In this document: positions 29,883-39,496 of the stretch, one piece after another
Numbering within the stretch: position 1 is the first letter of the stretch
Layout of the letters: each line of letters starts with the position of its first letter
From: an uncultured Clostridia bacterium
GTDB taxonomy: Bacteria > Bacillota > Clostridia > Oscillospirales > CAG-272
Reading direction: 5' to 3'
NCBI GenBank assembly: GCA_947631245.1
Contig: CANRKP010000006.1
Location: forward strand, 1-57,125
DNA length: 57,125 nucleotides
Notes under the pieces: generated by a model
Database searches by the model: none
What the model was told of the DNA's origin: nothing
The model's input: the letters and a program-made list of their open reading frames with translations, nothing else
Program-made: the position numbers and the translations under genes

Positions 29883-32800
29883 TCAACTTACGCTGTTCTG
29901 AAAGATCTCTTTGACGGCCTCTGCCGACAGATGGTTTTCCGCCAGCAGTCTTTCGACCAAAGCATCTACAGCCGGTCTGTTCTCCTCTATGAGCCTGACA
30001 GCATTTTTCATTTCTTCGGAAAGTATCGCGTTTACGCCGTCGCAGACCTTTGACGAGAGCTCGCCCGTCCTTGCCGCCTGCCCGTCTATCACGGCAAGAC
30101 CGAAATCCTCGTCCATTCCGTATGTGCATATGATCTGCCGCGCAGTTTGTGTCGCCGCGGCAAGATCTCCGCTCGCGCCGGTCGATATCCCGTCCCGCTC
30201 CCCGTAATATACTATCTCGGCGGCGCGCCCCCCGAGCGCCGTTCTTATGCTTGAGAGCAGCTCGTCCTTCGTATATATGTTCTTGTCCTCGCCGTCGCCG
30301 TGCTGCATATAACCGCCGTGACTGCCTCTTGCGACTACCGTTATGTACGAGGGCACCTCTCCGCTCTGCCAGCATATGAACGCGTGCCCCGCCTCATGCC
30401 TTGCAACGCGCTCAAGCTGAGAGGGATCCCATTTTTTTGTCTCACCTCCGTTGAAGGTCTCGAACGCCTCATCGAATATCGCGTCGGTGACCTTGAAGCT
30501 GCCGTCCCTTATAGCGGCGCGCAATGCAAGCTCCAGCACGGATTCAAGCTCGGCAAGACTCATTCCCGTCGACCTGACGGCGATATTTCTGATCTTATCC
30601 TCCGATACTTCAAATGCCGGCTTTTCCGAGAGCTTCATGCGAATATATCTGATGCGCTCGCCGCGGGTGGGAAGGTCGATATAGACCCTCCTGTCAAAGC
30701 GGCGCAAAAATGCCTGGTCAAGGCTCTTTTTCCCGCCCGGCTCAACGTCGAAATTTGTAGCCGCAAGCACGAAGACAGGCTTTGCCGCATCTTTTCTGAA
30801 ACCGTCCATCTCGGTCAGAAACGCGGTGAGCGTCGCCTCGGCGCCGTCGGAATTGTCCCCGCCGCGCCTTTCCTTTGCTATTGCGTCTATCTCATCCACG
30901 AACAGAACGGATGGCGCGTACTTGCGGGCGGTGCGGAACAGCTCATGCACTTTGTCGGGTCCCTCTCCGACGTACTTTTTCAAAAACTGATTTCCCTCGG
31001 CTGTTATGAACGTCATGCCCGACTCGCTCGCCATTGCTTTGGCAAGCATCGTTTTTCCGGTGCCGGGAGGACCGTACAAAAGAACTCCCTTCGGCGCGCT
31101 GACGCCCGTGCCCATATATTTTTTGGGATTTTTCAGATACTCGACGAAATACTTCAGCTCCCTTTTCGCGTCCTCGGCGCCGATAACATCGTCAAATCGC
31201 ACGTTGGGTTTTGAAACGACGCTGAGAATGTTTTTTGAATCCTCCGCGTCGACGGCGACCGTCATTTCGAAGTCGAACAGCTTTATTTCCGCCGTTTTGC
31301 CGCCGTCCGTCACCGCCTGCGCGGTCTCAAACGTAACGAGCTTGTTCGCTTTCGCAAGCGCCTCCATGCTCTTTTGCTGATGGAGCTTTTCGTTTACCGT
31401 TCTTATCTCGTCCGCAAAGCCGTCACCGCCGTCCGTGAGCGTGATAACTCCCATTACCCCCTGACGTATGTATGAGAGCCTCGCCTCCGCGCCGAGCTCG
31501 AACTCCGGCGTCTGCAAAAGGCAGATCGGCATATCGGGACGCACCTCCCTTACATACCGGAAAAGCTTCCTCGCTTCGGACTCTGTATCTTCAATGTTCA
31601 GGTACCGGATCTCTCCGCTTATCCCATATGAAGGATCGAGCAGGACGAAGCCCGGGTCGCGGTCGCGCAGCGCATTTTTTGCGGCGTTTATATCTTTCGC
31701 GTAAACAAAGCGTGCCGACGGCGCGTTTCTTACGCACATGTCATAGACCTGTTCGGATGAGGTCACGAGAACTTCATACGTCTCTTCGTTTTCGAAAAGC
31801 TCGCAAAGCTCCTTGTTTTCGGTCGGAAGCTCAAGTGATATCCTGATTTTTTCGAGATCTTGTATGCCTGTTTCGACTTTTTCGGAATCGAGCAGCCTGA
31901 AAAGCTCAAACAGCTCGTCGTTGAAAAACGCTTCCGCCCTGCTCCTCACCGTCCTCGCGTCGGCAGCGCCGCCCTCGGCAAACAAAAGCGCCGGATAAAC
32001 ACCCTCATCGACCTCGACGCTTATCCCTATCTCCCTCTCTAAATCGGACGCGTGTCTCAAAACCTCGCGCTTCGCGATCTCACAAAGGCTGTGAGCCGTG
32101 ATGTGATTGAACATGACGACATTGCCGGACGCAAAGCGGGAGCAGATCGCGGCGGGGAAATAAGCGATGCCGCTCTTCGGATCGACGTCGTTTTGCAGCG
32201 CCTTCAATATGACCTTTCTCGTAACACCCGAGAAATCCGTCACGTCGGTGTCTTCGTAAAGCTGTTTGCCCACGTTCGTCGTAAAAATGAGGATCGTGTC
32301 CGTAAAAGACACCTCTTCATCCGTAAAATTATCGCGCAGTCTGCCGGCGTCGAGTATCTGCAGAAACAGATGGATGACATTGATGTGCGCCTTTTCGATC
32401 TCGTCGAAAAGAATCACGCAGTCGGGATTTCTGTTGACAAAAGAGGTGACATTTCCCTCCTTGCTGTTTCTGTATACGTTGTCAGAGCCGGCGAATTCGA
32501 TATTGGACTCCCTGTACGAATATTCGCTCATATCAAAGCGCATAAACGGGCGCTCTAAAGCTTCCGCCGCTTTTTCTGCCAAAAATGTTTTTCCGACGCC
32601 GGGAGGTCCCGCAAAGAGGAACGTGGCGCGCGGGCGCTTTCTGTTTTTATCCGTCATTGCCAAAAGCTCGGACTGAAAATATCCGGTCGTAAACACTCTT
32701 ATCGCGTTGTCCTGCCCGTATATCTCACCCGAAAGCCTGTCGTATATGCTTTTGACACTTCCCGTCAGCTTTGCGACCGCGTCCTTTTTTTCGGCGCTGC

Positions 32801-33440
32801 TTTGATGCGCGGCATGCCCGGTCTCGTCCGCATCCGCGCTTTCGCCATCAGCGTCATCGGCATCGTCAGCGTCGTCATGGTCTCCGAACTCCGACGGGCT
32901 GTCCTCCAATATTTTATCGAGCTGTTCCCCGATGCTTTCCAGCAGCGACTCCGTTCCGTCTATTACCTCGCCGATCTTTTTTTCTTCCTCTTCCGCCTCC
33001 TTCTCGGCGAAAGCCTTTATATATTCGTTCGGGTCGTTCAATATGCACGATAAAAGCTCATCTGCGGTAAGGCAGTCGGCTCCCCTCTCCTTTGCCGCCT
33101 CACTTGCCTTGTAAACGCGCCTCTGCATATATATACCGTCGGCAAAAGCGTCGTTCCGCTTCCCGTTCTCGTCGATGCATTTTGCCATATACGCCCTGAC
33201 GTTTTTGAAATCGGGGGCCGAAAAAACATAGTGAGCGGAAAGAATGTCCGAAAGCGCTTTTTTCTCGCGGACGGCAGACCTTATCCCCGCCTCGCCCGTC
33301 ACGGTGTCGATAACGGCGACGATATAACGTTCCGCCGTCATGCCCGTCACAGGTAAATCGGCGTCATCCCCGCCCGTTCCCAACCTCTTTGCATACTCTA
33401 AAATTTTTTCGAGCAGCGCACTGTTTTTGATATCTGCCAT
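29883..33440 (-). CDS. Chimeric Clp-type ATPase / receiver-like / FtsH-type AAA+ metalloprotease
   Basis: An 1185-residue cytoplasmic protein with an unusual domain string. Residues 1-180 are helical and Clp-N-like, followed by a very acidic linker (188-206, Asp/Ala-rich). A ClpA/B-type AAA+ module has Walker A GPPGVGKT (278-285) and Walker B ILFDEIEK (343-350). A receiver-like alpha/beta domain (about 555-670) has LLDPSYG at the phospho-acceptor position (Asp602) but no clear partner lysine. An FtsH-type AAA+ module has GPPGTGKT (790-797) and LFVDEID (846-852), followed by an M41 peptidase with HEAGH (1015-1019) and the third zinc ligand Asp1092 (GASGDLAAA). The membrane segments of normal FtsH are missing. 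The start at 33440 follows GGAG by six bases and suits the promoter at 33482-33511; in-frame ATGs at 33452 and 33467 are alternatives. It should be an ATP-driven protease with two motors. Confidence 0.85.
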   Translation of the reverse strand: MADIKNSALLEKILEYAKRLGTGGDDADLPVTGMTAERYIVAVIDTVTGEAGIRSAVREKKALSDILSAHYVFSAPDFKNVRAYMAKCIDENGKRNDAFADGIYMQRRVYKASEAAKERGADCLTADELLSCILNDPNEYIKAFAEKEAEEEEKKIGEVIDGTESLLESIGEQLDKILEDSPSEFGDHDDADDADDADGESADADETGHAAHQSSAEKKDAVAKLTGSVKSIYDRLSGEIYGQDNAIRVFTTGYFQSELLAMTDKNRKRPRATFLFAGPPGVGKTFLAEKAAEALERPFMRFDMSEYSYRESNIEFAGSDNVYRNSKEGNVTSFVNRNPDCVILFDEIEKAHINVIHLFLQILDAGRLRDNFTDEEVSFTDTILIFTTNVGKQLYEDTDVTDFSGVTRKVILKALQNDVDPKSGIAYFPAAICSRFASGNVVMFNHITAHSLCEIAKREVLRHASDLEREIGISVEVDEGVYPALLFAEGGAADARTVRSRAEAFFNDELFELFRLLDSEKVETGIQDLEKIRISLELPTENKELCELFENEETYEVLVTSSEQVYDMCVRNAPSARFVYAKDINAAKNALRDRDPGFVLLDPSYGISGEIRYLNIEDTESEARKLFRYVREVRPDMPICLLQTPEFELGAEARLSYIRQGVMGVITLTDGGDGFADEIRTVNEKLHQQKSMEALAKANKLVTFETAQAVTDGGKTAEIKLFDFEMTVAVDAEDSKNILSVVSKPNVRFDDVIGAEDAKRELKYFVEYLKNPKKYMGTGVSAPKGVLLYGPPGTGKTMLAKAMASESGMTFITAEGNQFLKKYVGEGPDKVHELFRTARKYAPSVLFVDEIDAIAKERRGGDNSDGAEATLTAFLTEMDGFRKDAAKPVFVLAATNFDVEPGGKKSLDQAFLRRFDRRVYIDLPTRGERIRYIRMKLSEKPAFEVSEDKIRNIAVRSTGMSLAELESVLELALRAAIRDGSFKVTDAIFDEAFETFNGGETKKWDPSQLERVARHEAGHAFICWQSGEVPSYITVVARGSHGGYMQHGDGEDKNIYTKDELLSSIRTALGGRAAEIVYYGERDGISTGASGDLAAATQTARQIICTYGMDEDFGLAVIDGQAARTGELSSKVCDGVNAILSEEMKNAVRLIEENRPAVDALVERLLAENHLSAEAVKEIFQNSVS

Positions 33441-33481
33441 CTCATTCTCCATTCCGCCGCGGAACATATATGTCCTGCTTT

Positions 33482-33511
33482 ATTATACTTCGCGGCATAA
33501 AGGGCTGTCAA
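33482..33511 (-). promoter_or_regulatory. Internal promoter before the AAA+ protease chimera
   Basis: Minus-strand TTGACA (33511-33506), 18-base spacer and TATAAT (33487-33482), both hexamers perfect. It allows the protease chimera and the two RyR genes to be transcribed separately from the CARF and TIR genes. A hairpin with ACCGCAA / TTGCGGT arms lies just upstream (about 33513-33542). Confidence 0.75.
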
Positions 33512-33584
33512 GGGACCGCAACGCCGAAAGACCTTGCGGTTCTTCTCCATGAGGATAATCCGCGGTATTTATGTTTTTTCTTTT

Positions 33585-36500
33585 TCACCGTTCGAGCAGC
33601 TTGCGGCATATGTCGAGCATCTCTCTATACTCGCTGTTGTCGGGATAAGAGGTCGCAAGCGATTCGCATATCTCCCGTGCCGCGAGAATATGCTCCCTGT
33701 CGATCGCAGGATACTCGAGTAAGCCCAGTCTGTAATGCGCGACGGCTACATCGTGATAGCTTTGTTCTGTTCTCTCCTCTTCCGCTGCGGCAGAGGCGAG
33801 ATCCAGGGCCTCCTCGTAATATTTGCGCGCATCGTCAGTCCGCCCCTCTTTTTTTGCCATGGTTCCGAGACGGTCGCAGCTGATCAAAATATACGGGCGG
33901 ACCCACGCCTTTTTTGCATCCTCGAGCCGTCTTCCGATCTTGAGAGCCTTTTCAAAGAATATGCGCGCCTCGTCACGGCGGTCGTCTTTATTTAAAATGT
34001 CGCCGAGTTCGCTGTAGTATTTGACCACATCGCAGTTCACTCCCGGATCTTTTGTCTCCTCCGCGAGCGCAATGGCTCCCCTGAGCGCCTGCTCGAAATA
34101 TCCGCGCGCCGCGTATATGCGCCCCTGTCTTACGGCAACCTCCCCGAGGTTCCCGTAACATAAAAACAAATCCCTGCGCGCCTTCGGTCTGTGCGTCTCC
34201 TTTTCGATTTCCTCCCTCAGCTTGAGCAGCCTCTCGTAATAATTTCTCGCGTCGTCGAGCCGTGCTTCCTCTTTGGCAATGTCGCCGAGCGTATTATAGC
34301 CGGCTGCCAGCATAGAGCGTTCTTTGAGCGTTTTTGCCTCGCCGATAAGAGATACCATTATCTCATACGACTTTTTAAGATATCCGCGCCTGTCGTCTTT
34401 CCTGCCCCGGACCCTTGCAATTTCGCTGAGTTTGTAAAGGCTTTCTGACAGAACGTCCATAACATCGCGGTCCCGATCCTCCACCGAGAGCTTTAAGGCT
34501 ATATCATGAGCCCTCTCATAATATTCGTGCGCCTCGTCTATAAAAAGATCTCCAAACGCTATGTCACCGAGTCTGATGCAGCCTCTCAAAAGGTCGAGCC
34601 GCGCCGCCTTTGTCTTTGTCTCTTCCTCGATCTTTTCCTTTATCTCCAGCGACTTTCTAAAATAGTCCCGCACCGTTTCGAGCGGTCCCAGCTTCGCGAA
34701 TAGACCGCCGAGCCTGTCATATATCGCGGCAAGCTCGCGGCGCGCCTCGGCGGTGTTCAGCTCCTTTTCAATCTCTGTTCTTAGCTTCAGCGCCTCTTCA
34801 TACGATTCGAGCGTCTCGTCATACAGGTGTTCTCCAAAATCTCTGTCGCCGAGTTTTTCATAGCTTCGAGCCAAATCAAGGCGCGCACTTACCGTTTTAG
34901 TCCTTTCAGCGAGATTTTTCCTTATAGCAAGCGCCTTTTCGTAATACCCGCGCAAGTCGTCTGTCGTCTGTTCCTTTTCGGCAAGGGCGCCGAGCTTTTC
35001 ATAGCTTGCGGCAAGGGCGCGGGAAACGGCTGCCATCTTCGTCTCTTCCGCTGTCTTCAGCCTTATCGCAAGCGCCTTTTTATAATATCCGCGCGCCTTC
35101 TCTGTCTTTTGCTCCGAACTGCAAATATCGCCGAGCTTTTCGCAGCTCTGCGCGGGACCAAGGCGCGCCTCGACAGTTTCCGCATATTTCGCGATCTTTT
35201 CCCTTATCACGAGCGCTTTTTCGTAATACCCGCGCGCCTCCTCTGCCTTTTGCTCCGACATGCAGATGTCTCCGAACGTGTCATAGCTACGGGCAAGGTC
35301 AAGCCGCGCCTCGACAGTTTCCGCCTTTCCTGCAAGCCTCCGCCTTATTCCGAGCGCCTTTTCGTAATATCCGCGCGCCTCGTCTGTCTTTTGCTCCGAG
35401 CTGCAAATATCGCCGAGCTTTTCACAGCTCATGGCGAGCTCGCGGTGCGCCCTGACCGCATCTGTAATATCCGCAAGCTGCTCCCTTATCACAAGTGCCT
35501 TTTCATAATATCCGCGCGCCTCGCCGCCCTTTTTCTCCGAGCTGCAAATATCGCCAAGCTTTTCAAATATTTTTGCCTGCATGACCTCGGCGTCGGCATC
35601 TTTTTTCTCATCCGCAAGCGGGGATATAATGCCGAGCGCCCGAGAATAATATTTCTCCGCACCGCAAAGCTCCCCCTCCGCAAGCGCAATGTCGCCGAGC
35701 CTTTCATAAATGCCGTATGCCGACCCTTCCGTTTCTGCCGACATGGCGGACGTCTTATGCGCTCTCATATAAAACCTCATCGCGTCAGCGAGCCTCCCCG
35801 CGTCACGCGCCGCATCTCCGAGCTTGAAAAGTATCTTCGCCCGATACGCCCGATCGTCCGAGGCGGATAAAGCCCGTCTGTAATACCTCTCCGCCGTTAA
35901 AAGCTTACCCTCCGCAAAAGCTATATCGCCGAGCTTTTCGGAGCTCACGGCAAAGCAACGGCGCGAGTTTTCCTTTTCCTCCCCATCCAATGTCAAGGGG
36001 ACCGTATCCCATGCCCTCTTGTAATACTCAAGCGCCGCCGAGAGCTTGCCTTCCTCTTTGTTTATGTTGCCGAGCATGATGCATCTGTCAAACAATTCGA
36101 GGCACGCTTCGGGCATTTTTGTCTCCTCCGCGAGCGCTAATGCTATCCCGAACGCCTTCTCATAATATCCGCGCGCGTCGGCGAGCTGTCCGGTAATATA
36201 GAAGATCTCGCCAAGTCTGCAATATGTTATGGACAGATCGCGGCGTGCTCCCGCCCAGCCGACGTTCTTCACGAGCGCCTCGTCTGTTTTCAGCGCCTCC
36301 TCATAATATTCCCGCGCGTCGACGAGCCTCCCCATCCTCTTGTATATGTCGCCGAGCATAGCGCGGTTTTTCGACATAAAGTGGCGCGCTTCCGGCGTTT
36401 TTGTCTCCTCCGCGAGCACGGAGGCTGTTTTGAGCGCCTCCTCCCCATATTCGCGCGCCTTTTCGTACTCCCCCGCCGACGCGGCTGTGTCCCTCAGCCT

Positions 36501-38006
36501 ACCATAGCTGACAGCAAGGCTGCGTCGCATTTTCGGTGAATTTTCCTCCTCCGCGAGCCCTTTTGTTATATTCAACGCATGCTCATAATGTTTTCGCGCT
36601 TCTTCGGGGTCATGTTCGTTATTCGCTATCCGCCCGAGCCCGTCGTAAACGGAGGCCAAATGCCGCCTCACATGGCGCGCGTCTGTCCTGCCCATGATAT
36701 CTTCAAAAATTTCCGCCGCTTTTTTACAGCACGCCCGGGCTTCCGGATTTTCTTTAAGTTCGAGCCGGAATTTGCCCAAATTCAAAAGCTCGTATCCAAA
36801 GCGCGTTCCGTCGTCGTCGCTCTCGCTCTCTTTGTAACGCGCCTCCCACAGCGCCGCGAGCTTCTCCTGCCACTCTATCGCGCGCCGGCGGTCTCTCACG
36901 ACGCCGTCGCCGCTCCGGTACATATCGACGAGCTTTTTCATTGCATCGGCGGAGCCCGCCTCCGCCGCGCCCGTTATCAGCCCGAGCGCGCGGTCGGTGT
37001 CGACTTCGACGTCTATGCCAGTAAGATACGCGATCCCTATCATGAAATCGTGCTCGGGATCTCTGTCTCCCTTGCGCTTCAAATCATTTTCAAGCGCAGC
37101 CGAAAGCGCCGCCTCCAGCTTCGGCGCGTCGTTCGCGTCCGTGCAGGCGGGGATGCCGACATATTTTTTCTCGAGCTCTCCCCTGTCGGTTTTGACTATC
37201 TCCGCCGGAAGTATCGCTTTCCCCTTCTCCCTCGCCATCGGATATTCTTCCGTCATGACATAGTTCCCGTCTTCAAGCAGGCTCGGCGTCACCGTTAGCG
37301 CGAAAAGACTGCTCTTCTCGATAGCGGCCTCTATCTTGCCGTTGAACCCCTCTCCAGGATTCAAAAATTCGTCGTACCATATCGCAACGTCGCGGCAGGA
37401 TTTGTTTTTATGTATGAGCCTCATCAGCTCCTTCGCATGCACGCGGTCTTTCTTTCGGTAGCTGAGGAATATGTATGCATCAAACTCTGCCCTCACCTTT
37501 TCGGCAAGCTCGTCCCCGACGAGCACGGACGAAAGAAAGTTCTCGAGCTTTGTTTTAAATGGGATCGCCGTTTCGTCGTTCCCGTGCTTTTCCAAAAACT
37601 GAAGATCGCGAAATTTGAGGTCGTAAAGAGCGGCAAGCCCGTCTTCCTGCATAAGCGGAAGCACGGGGATACGGATCTCATTCTTCTGCATGAAATCGCA
37701 GAGGTCGAGCGCAAAAGACGGGCGAGTCAAAAGCTTTGCCGTCACGGGGATAACGACAAGGCGCATCTCGGTAAGGACGTCCGCAAATTCTGAAAGGCAC
37801 ATCTCTTTACGCTCCGCGTCGTATTCCGCATATTCCGCCGCGTCGCTCTTGTCGATATAGTATATCGCACAGTTCTGCGACGCGAAGATATCGTTTGCCG
37901 TCTCGTCGAAGTATACGTCAAAATCGTCCGGATGGCACACGAAAAGCACCGCCTGCTTCCCGGTCGGCTCCTCTCCGTAGCGCGTCTTATGCAATAACTT
38001 AAACAT
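33585..38006 (-). CDS. TIR-TPR protein
   Basis: A 1473-residue protein. Residues 16-125 resemble a TIR-like alpha/beta fold (AVLFVCHPDDFDVYFDE, LVVIPVTAKLL). Residues 174-285 are a recognisable TIR domain: FDAYIFLSYRKKD, AIWYDEFLNPGEGF, IEAAIEKSSLFALTVTPSLL and NYVMTEEYPMA, where Glu254 fits the NAD-glycohydrolase glutamate. A Sel1-like stretch (about 310-390) follows, then about 22 tetratricopeptide units up to the C-terminus. Four central units repeat at exactly 47 residues. AGGAG lies six bases before the start. By analogy with TIR-TPR defence proteins the TPR array would recognise a trigger or partner, and TIR would consume NAD or make a signalling nucleotide; this is inferred. It lies 106 bases after the CARF nuclease, without a promoter of its own that I can see. 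Confidence 0.85.
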   Translation of the reverse strand: MFKLLHKTRYGEEPTGKQAVLFVCHPDDFDVYFDETANDIFASQNCAIYYIDKSDAAEYAEYDAERKEMCLSEFADVLTEMRLVVIPVTAKLLTRPSFALDLCDFMQKNEIRIPVLPLMQEDGLAALYDLKFRDLQFLEKHGNDETAIPFKTKLENFLSSVLVGDELAEKVRAEFDAYIFLSYRKKDRVHAKELMRLIHKNKSCRDVAIWYDEFLNPGEGFNGKIEAAIEKSSLFALTVTPSLLEDGNYVMTEEYPMAREKGKAILPAEIVKTDRGELEKKYVGIPACTDANDAPKLEAALSAALENDLKRKGDRDPEHDFMIGIAYLTGIDVEVDTDRALGLITGAAEAGSADAMKKLVDMYRSGDGVVRDRRRAIEWQEKLAALWEARYKESESDDDGTRFGYELLNLGKFRLELKENPEARACCKKAAEIFEDIMGRTDARHVRRHLASVYDGLGRIANNEHDPEEARKHYEHALNITKGLAEEENSPKMRRSLAVSYGRLRDTAASAGEYEKAREYGEEALKTASVLAEETKTPEARHFMSKNRAMLGDIYKRMGRLVDAREYYEEALKTDEALVKNVGWAGARRDLSITYCRLGEIFYITGQLADARGYYEKAFGIALALAEETKMPEACLELFDRCIMLGNINKEEGKLSAALEYYKRAWDTVPLTLDGEEKENSRRCFAVSSEKLGDIAFAEGKLLTAERYYRRALSASDDRAYRAKILFKLGDAARDAGRLADAMRFYMRAHKTSAMSAETEGSAYGIYERLGDIALAEGELCGAEKYYSRALGIISPLADEKKDADAEVMQAKIFEKLGDICSSEKKGGEARGYYEKALVIREQLADITDAVRAHRELAMSCEKLGDICSSEQKTDEARGYYEKALGIRRRLAGKAETVEARLDLARSYDTFGDICMSEQKAEEARGYYEKALVIREKIAKYAETVEARLGPAQSCEKLGDICSSEQKTEKARGYYKKALAIRLKTAEETKMAAVSRALAASYEKLGALAEKEQTTDDLRGYYEKALAIRKNLAERTKTVSARLDLARSYEKLGDRDFGEHLYDETLESYEEALKLRTEIEKELNTAEARRELAAIYDRLGGLFAKLGPLETVRDYFRKSLEIKEKIEEETKTKAARLDLLRGCIRLGDIAFGDLFIDEAHEYYERAHDIALKLSVEDRDRDVMDVLSESLYKLSEIARVRGRKDDRRGYLKKSYEIMVSLIGEAKTLKERSMLAAGYNTLGDIAKEEARLDDARNYYERLLKLREEIEKETHRPKARRDLFLCYGNLGEVAVRQGRIYAARGYFEQALRGAIALAEETKDPGVNCDVVKYYSELGDILNKDDRRDEARIFFEKALKIGRRLEDAKKAWVRPYILISCDRLGTMAKKEGRTDDARKYYEEALDLASAAAEEERTEQSYHDVAVAHYRLGLLEYPAIDREHILAAREICESLATSYPDNSEYREMLDICRKLLER
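35090..35560 (-). repeat. Tandem 141-base coding repeats in the TPR array
   Basis: The segment encoding KLGDICSSEQKTDEARGYYE recurs four times; the (G)CTCCG landmark on the plus strand lies at 35111, 35252, 35393 and 35534, an exact 141-base (47-codon) period. The units are much more alike than the rest of the array, pointing to recent duplication. Confidence 0.8.
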
Positions 38007-38112
38007 GCCCTTCTCCTTTTAGTGCAATCATCGTCCCCATGTTCCCATCGGAGCTGCGCGGCAAACGCAAAAGGCCGAAGCAAAAAGCCCGAAATTACCT
38101 TTTCCTACTATA

Positions 38113-39387
38113 TTAATTCGACCAAAGCGACCGAACCACTCTGTTTAAATCGTCGTCGTTCATTTCCGTAAGATCCTTATAAATTCCGCTGCAATTAGAC
38201 CCCTCTATAAGTCGAATGCCCATATCCCCCGCGCGCTGTCTGATATGATTGGACGCACCCGAATCATCAAGTGATGTAGCCACAAGAACTTTTTTTGCAT
38301 ATTTTCCGCCAAACCGCGCTGCGACCGTATTCAATTTATAGAGCTCATCTTTATTTATGTATCCGTTTTTGCAGGAAACAAAGACCGGAACCATGCCGTG
38401 CATCATCATGACATCTATTTCATTTGAGGTGTCGCAGTCGTACTTGTCCGTGCCGATATCCCCGTCCCAGTCAATAAAAACACCGTTCATGACATCGTTG
38501 TATGTTTTTTCGCCGTCCTTCTCTTCGGCATCCAGCGCCGCGAGAAACATCTTCATTTCAAGAACCTTTCCGGCAACAGTAAGACAGTGCTTTACCTGTA
38601 TGTTTTTATATGTAATAGAAAACAAATCATCATTACACAAATAGGTCTCAAGCAATCCCTCTCGATATAATCCGTCAATTATCCTCCGGATCGCGACAAA
38701 CCTGCCTCCGCTTTGCTCGACCGCTCTTTTGAGGCAGTCCGTCTGAACACTGACAGTCAGATCGTCCGAGCACCCCGACAGCTTGTAAGCAGCCTCAAAA
38801 ACGCCGATCTGTGTGTTCCAAAGCCTTGCGTCACGGCGGCAGATGTCCCACATGGCATTAATATCGTTCTTAAATTCATCGTTCATATCCCAGCGATATG
38901 TCGCATCTTTTCTTTGGTCGTCGTAAATGACGTCGCCGCCGTAAATCCTAACATTTTCTTCGATCGAAAGCACCGGAGCATCATTTTCCATGATAGTTTG
39001 TCCGTCTTGGTCTCCGTCGATGATAGTGCCGTTCCGGATATTGAACCTGTGCATCTGAATATTACGGTTCTTGTATTTTTCAAAAACGATGCCTGTCGCG
39101 ACAAGATAAAGGTCTTCTCCCCCCGTCAAATCAAAAACGCAGTCATCATGCGCTTCAACGATTGAGGAGAGAGCATCTATAATGGTCTGCATCCTATTTT
39201 TATTAACAGTACGGCAAATAAACTCTGCGGTAACACCTCTGGATTCTAAAATAGTTTTGTAGCGTTCCGCGTGCTTTTGCATCAGCCTCAGCTTGTCTCC
39301 GAGAAGAATGACCCGCTCCGGCGCTTTTGTAAGGCTGGAACAAACATTTTCAATTGCATCTTTTTCAAAAAATTCTACCAGTGTCAT
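38113..39387 (-). CDS. CARF-domain nuclease, Card1/Can2 (DUF1887) type
   Basis: A 424-residue protein matching the architecture of the cyclic-oligoadenylate-activated effectors Card1 and Can2. The N-terminal CARF domain (about 1-150) opens with a VILLGDK strand and has the nucleotide-binding loop DLTGGED (86-92). A winged-helix-like middle follows (about 190-260), then a PD-(D/E)xK nuclease fold (about 270-400) with Glu275, NEID (Glu321, Asp323) and VSCKNG (Lys338). The usual ExK glutamate is a serine here, which I believe occurs in this subfamily. AAAGGA lies six bases before the start. No CRISPR array, Cas10 or other cas gene is in the window, so the activating ligand must come from elsewhere or from a different enzyme. 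It is the first gene of the block. Confidence 0.8.
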   Translation of the reverse strand: MTLVEFFEKDAIENVCSSLTKAPERVILLGDKLRLMQKHAERYKTILESRGVTAEFICRTVNKNRMQTIIDALSSIVEAHDDCVFDLTGGEDLYLVATGIVFEKYKNRNIQMHRFNIRNGTIIDGDQDGQTIMENDAPVLSIEENVRIYGGDVIYDDQRKDATYRWDMNDEFKNDINAMWDICRRDARLWNTQIGVFEAAYKLSGCSDDLTVSVQTDCLKRAVEQSGGRFVAIRRIIDGLYREGLLETYLCNDDLFSITYKNIQVKHCLTVAGKVLEMKMFLAALDAEEKDGEKTYNDVMNGVFIDWDGDIGTDKYDCDTSNEIDVMMMHGMVPVFVSCKNGYINKDELYKLNTVAARFGGKYAKKVLVATSLDDSGASNHIRQRAGDMGIRLIEGSNCSGIYKDLTEMNDDDLNRVVRSLWSN

Positions 39388-39398
39388 TTTAATTCCTT

Positions 39399-39410
39399 TC
39401 GTTTAAACGA
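39399..39410. promoter_or_regulatory. Palindrome next to the ribosome binding site of the CARF gene
   Basis: TCGTTTAAACGA is a perfect 12-base palindrome directly upstream of AAAGGA. It could be an operator or a small hairpin affecting translation; its role is a guess. Confidence 0.35.
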
Positions 39411-39496
39411 TAGCGTAAAAAACGCCCGCGCCCGCCCGTGCAATTTCCGCCCGACGGCAAAAAAGCACATCGGAGAAAATTTATAAGAAACACAAC

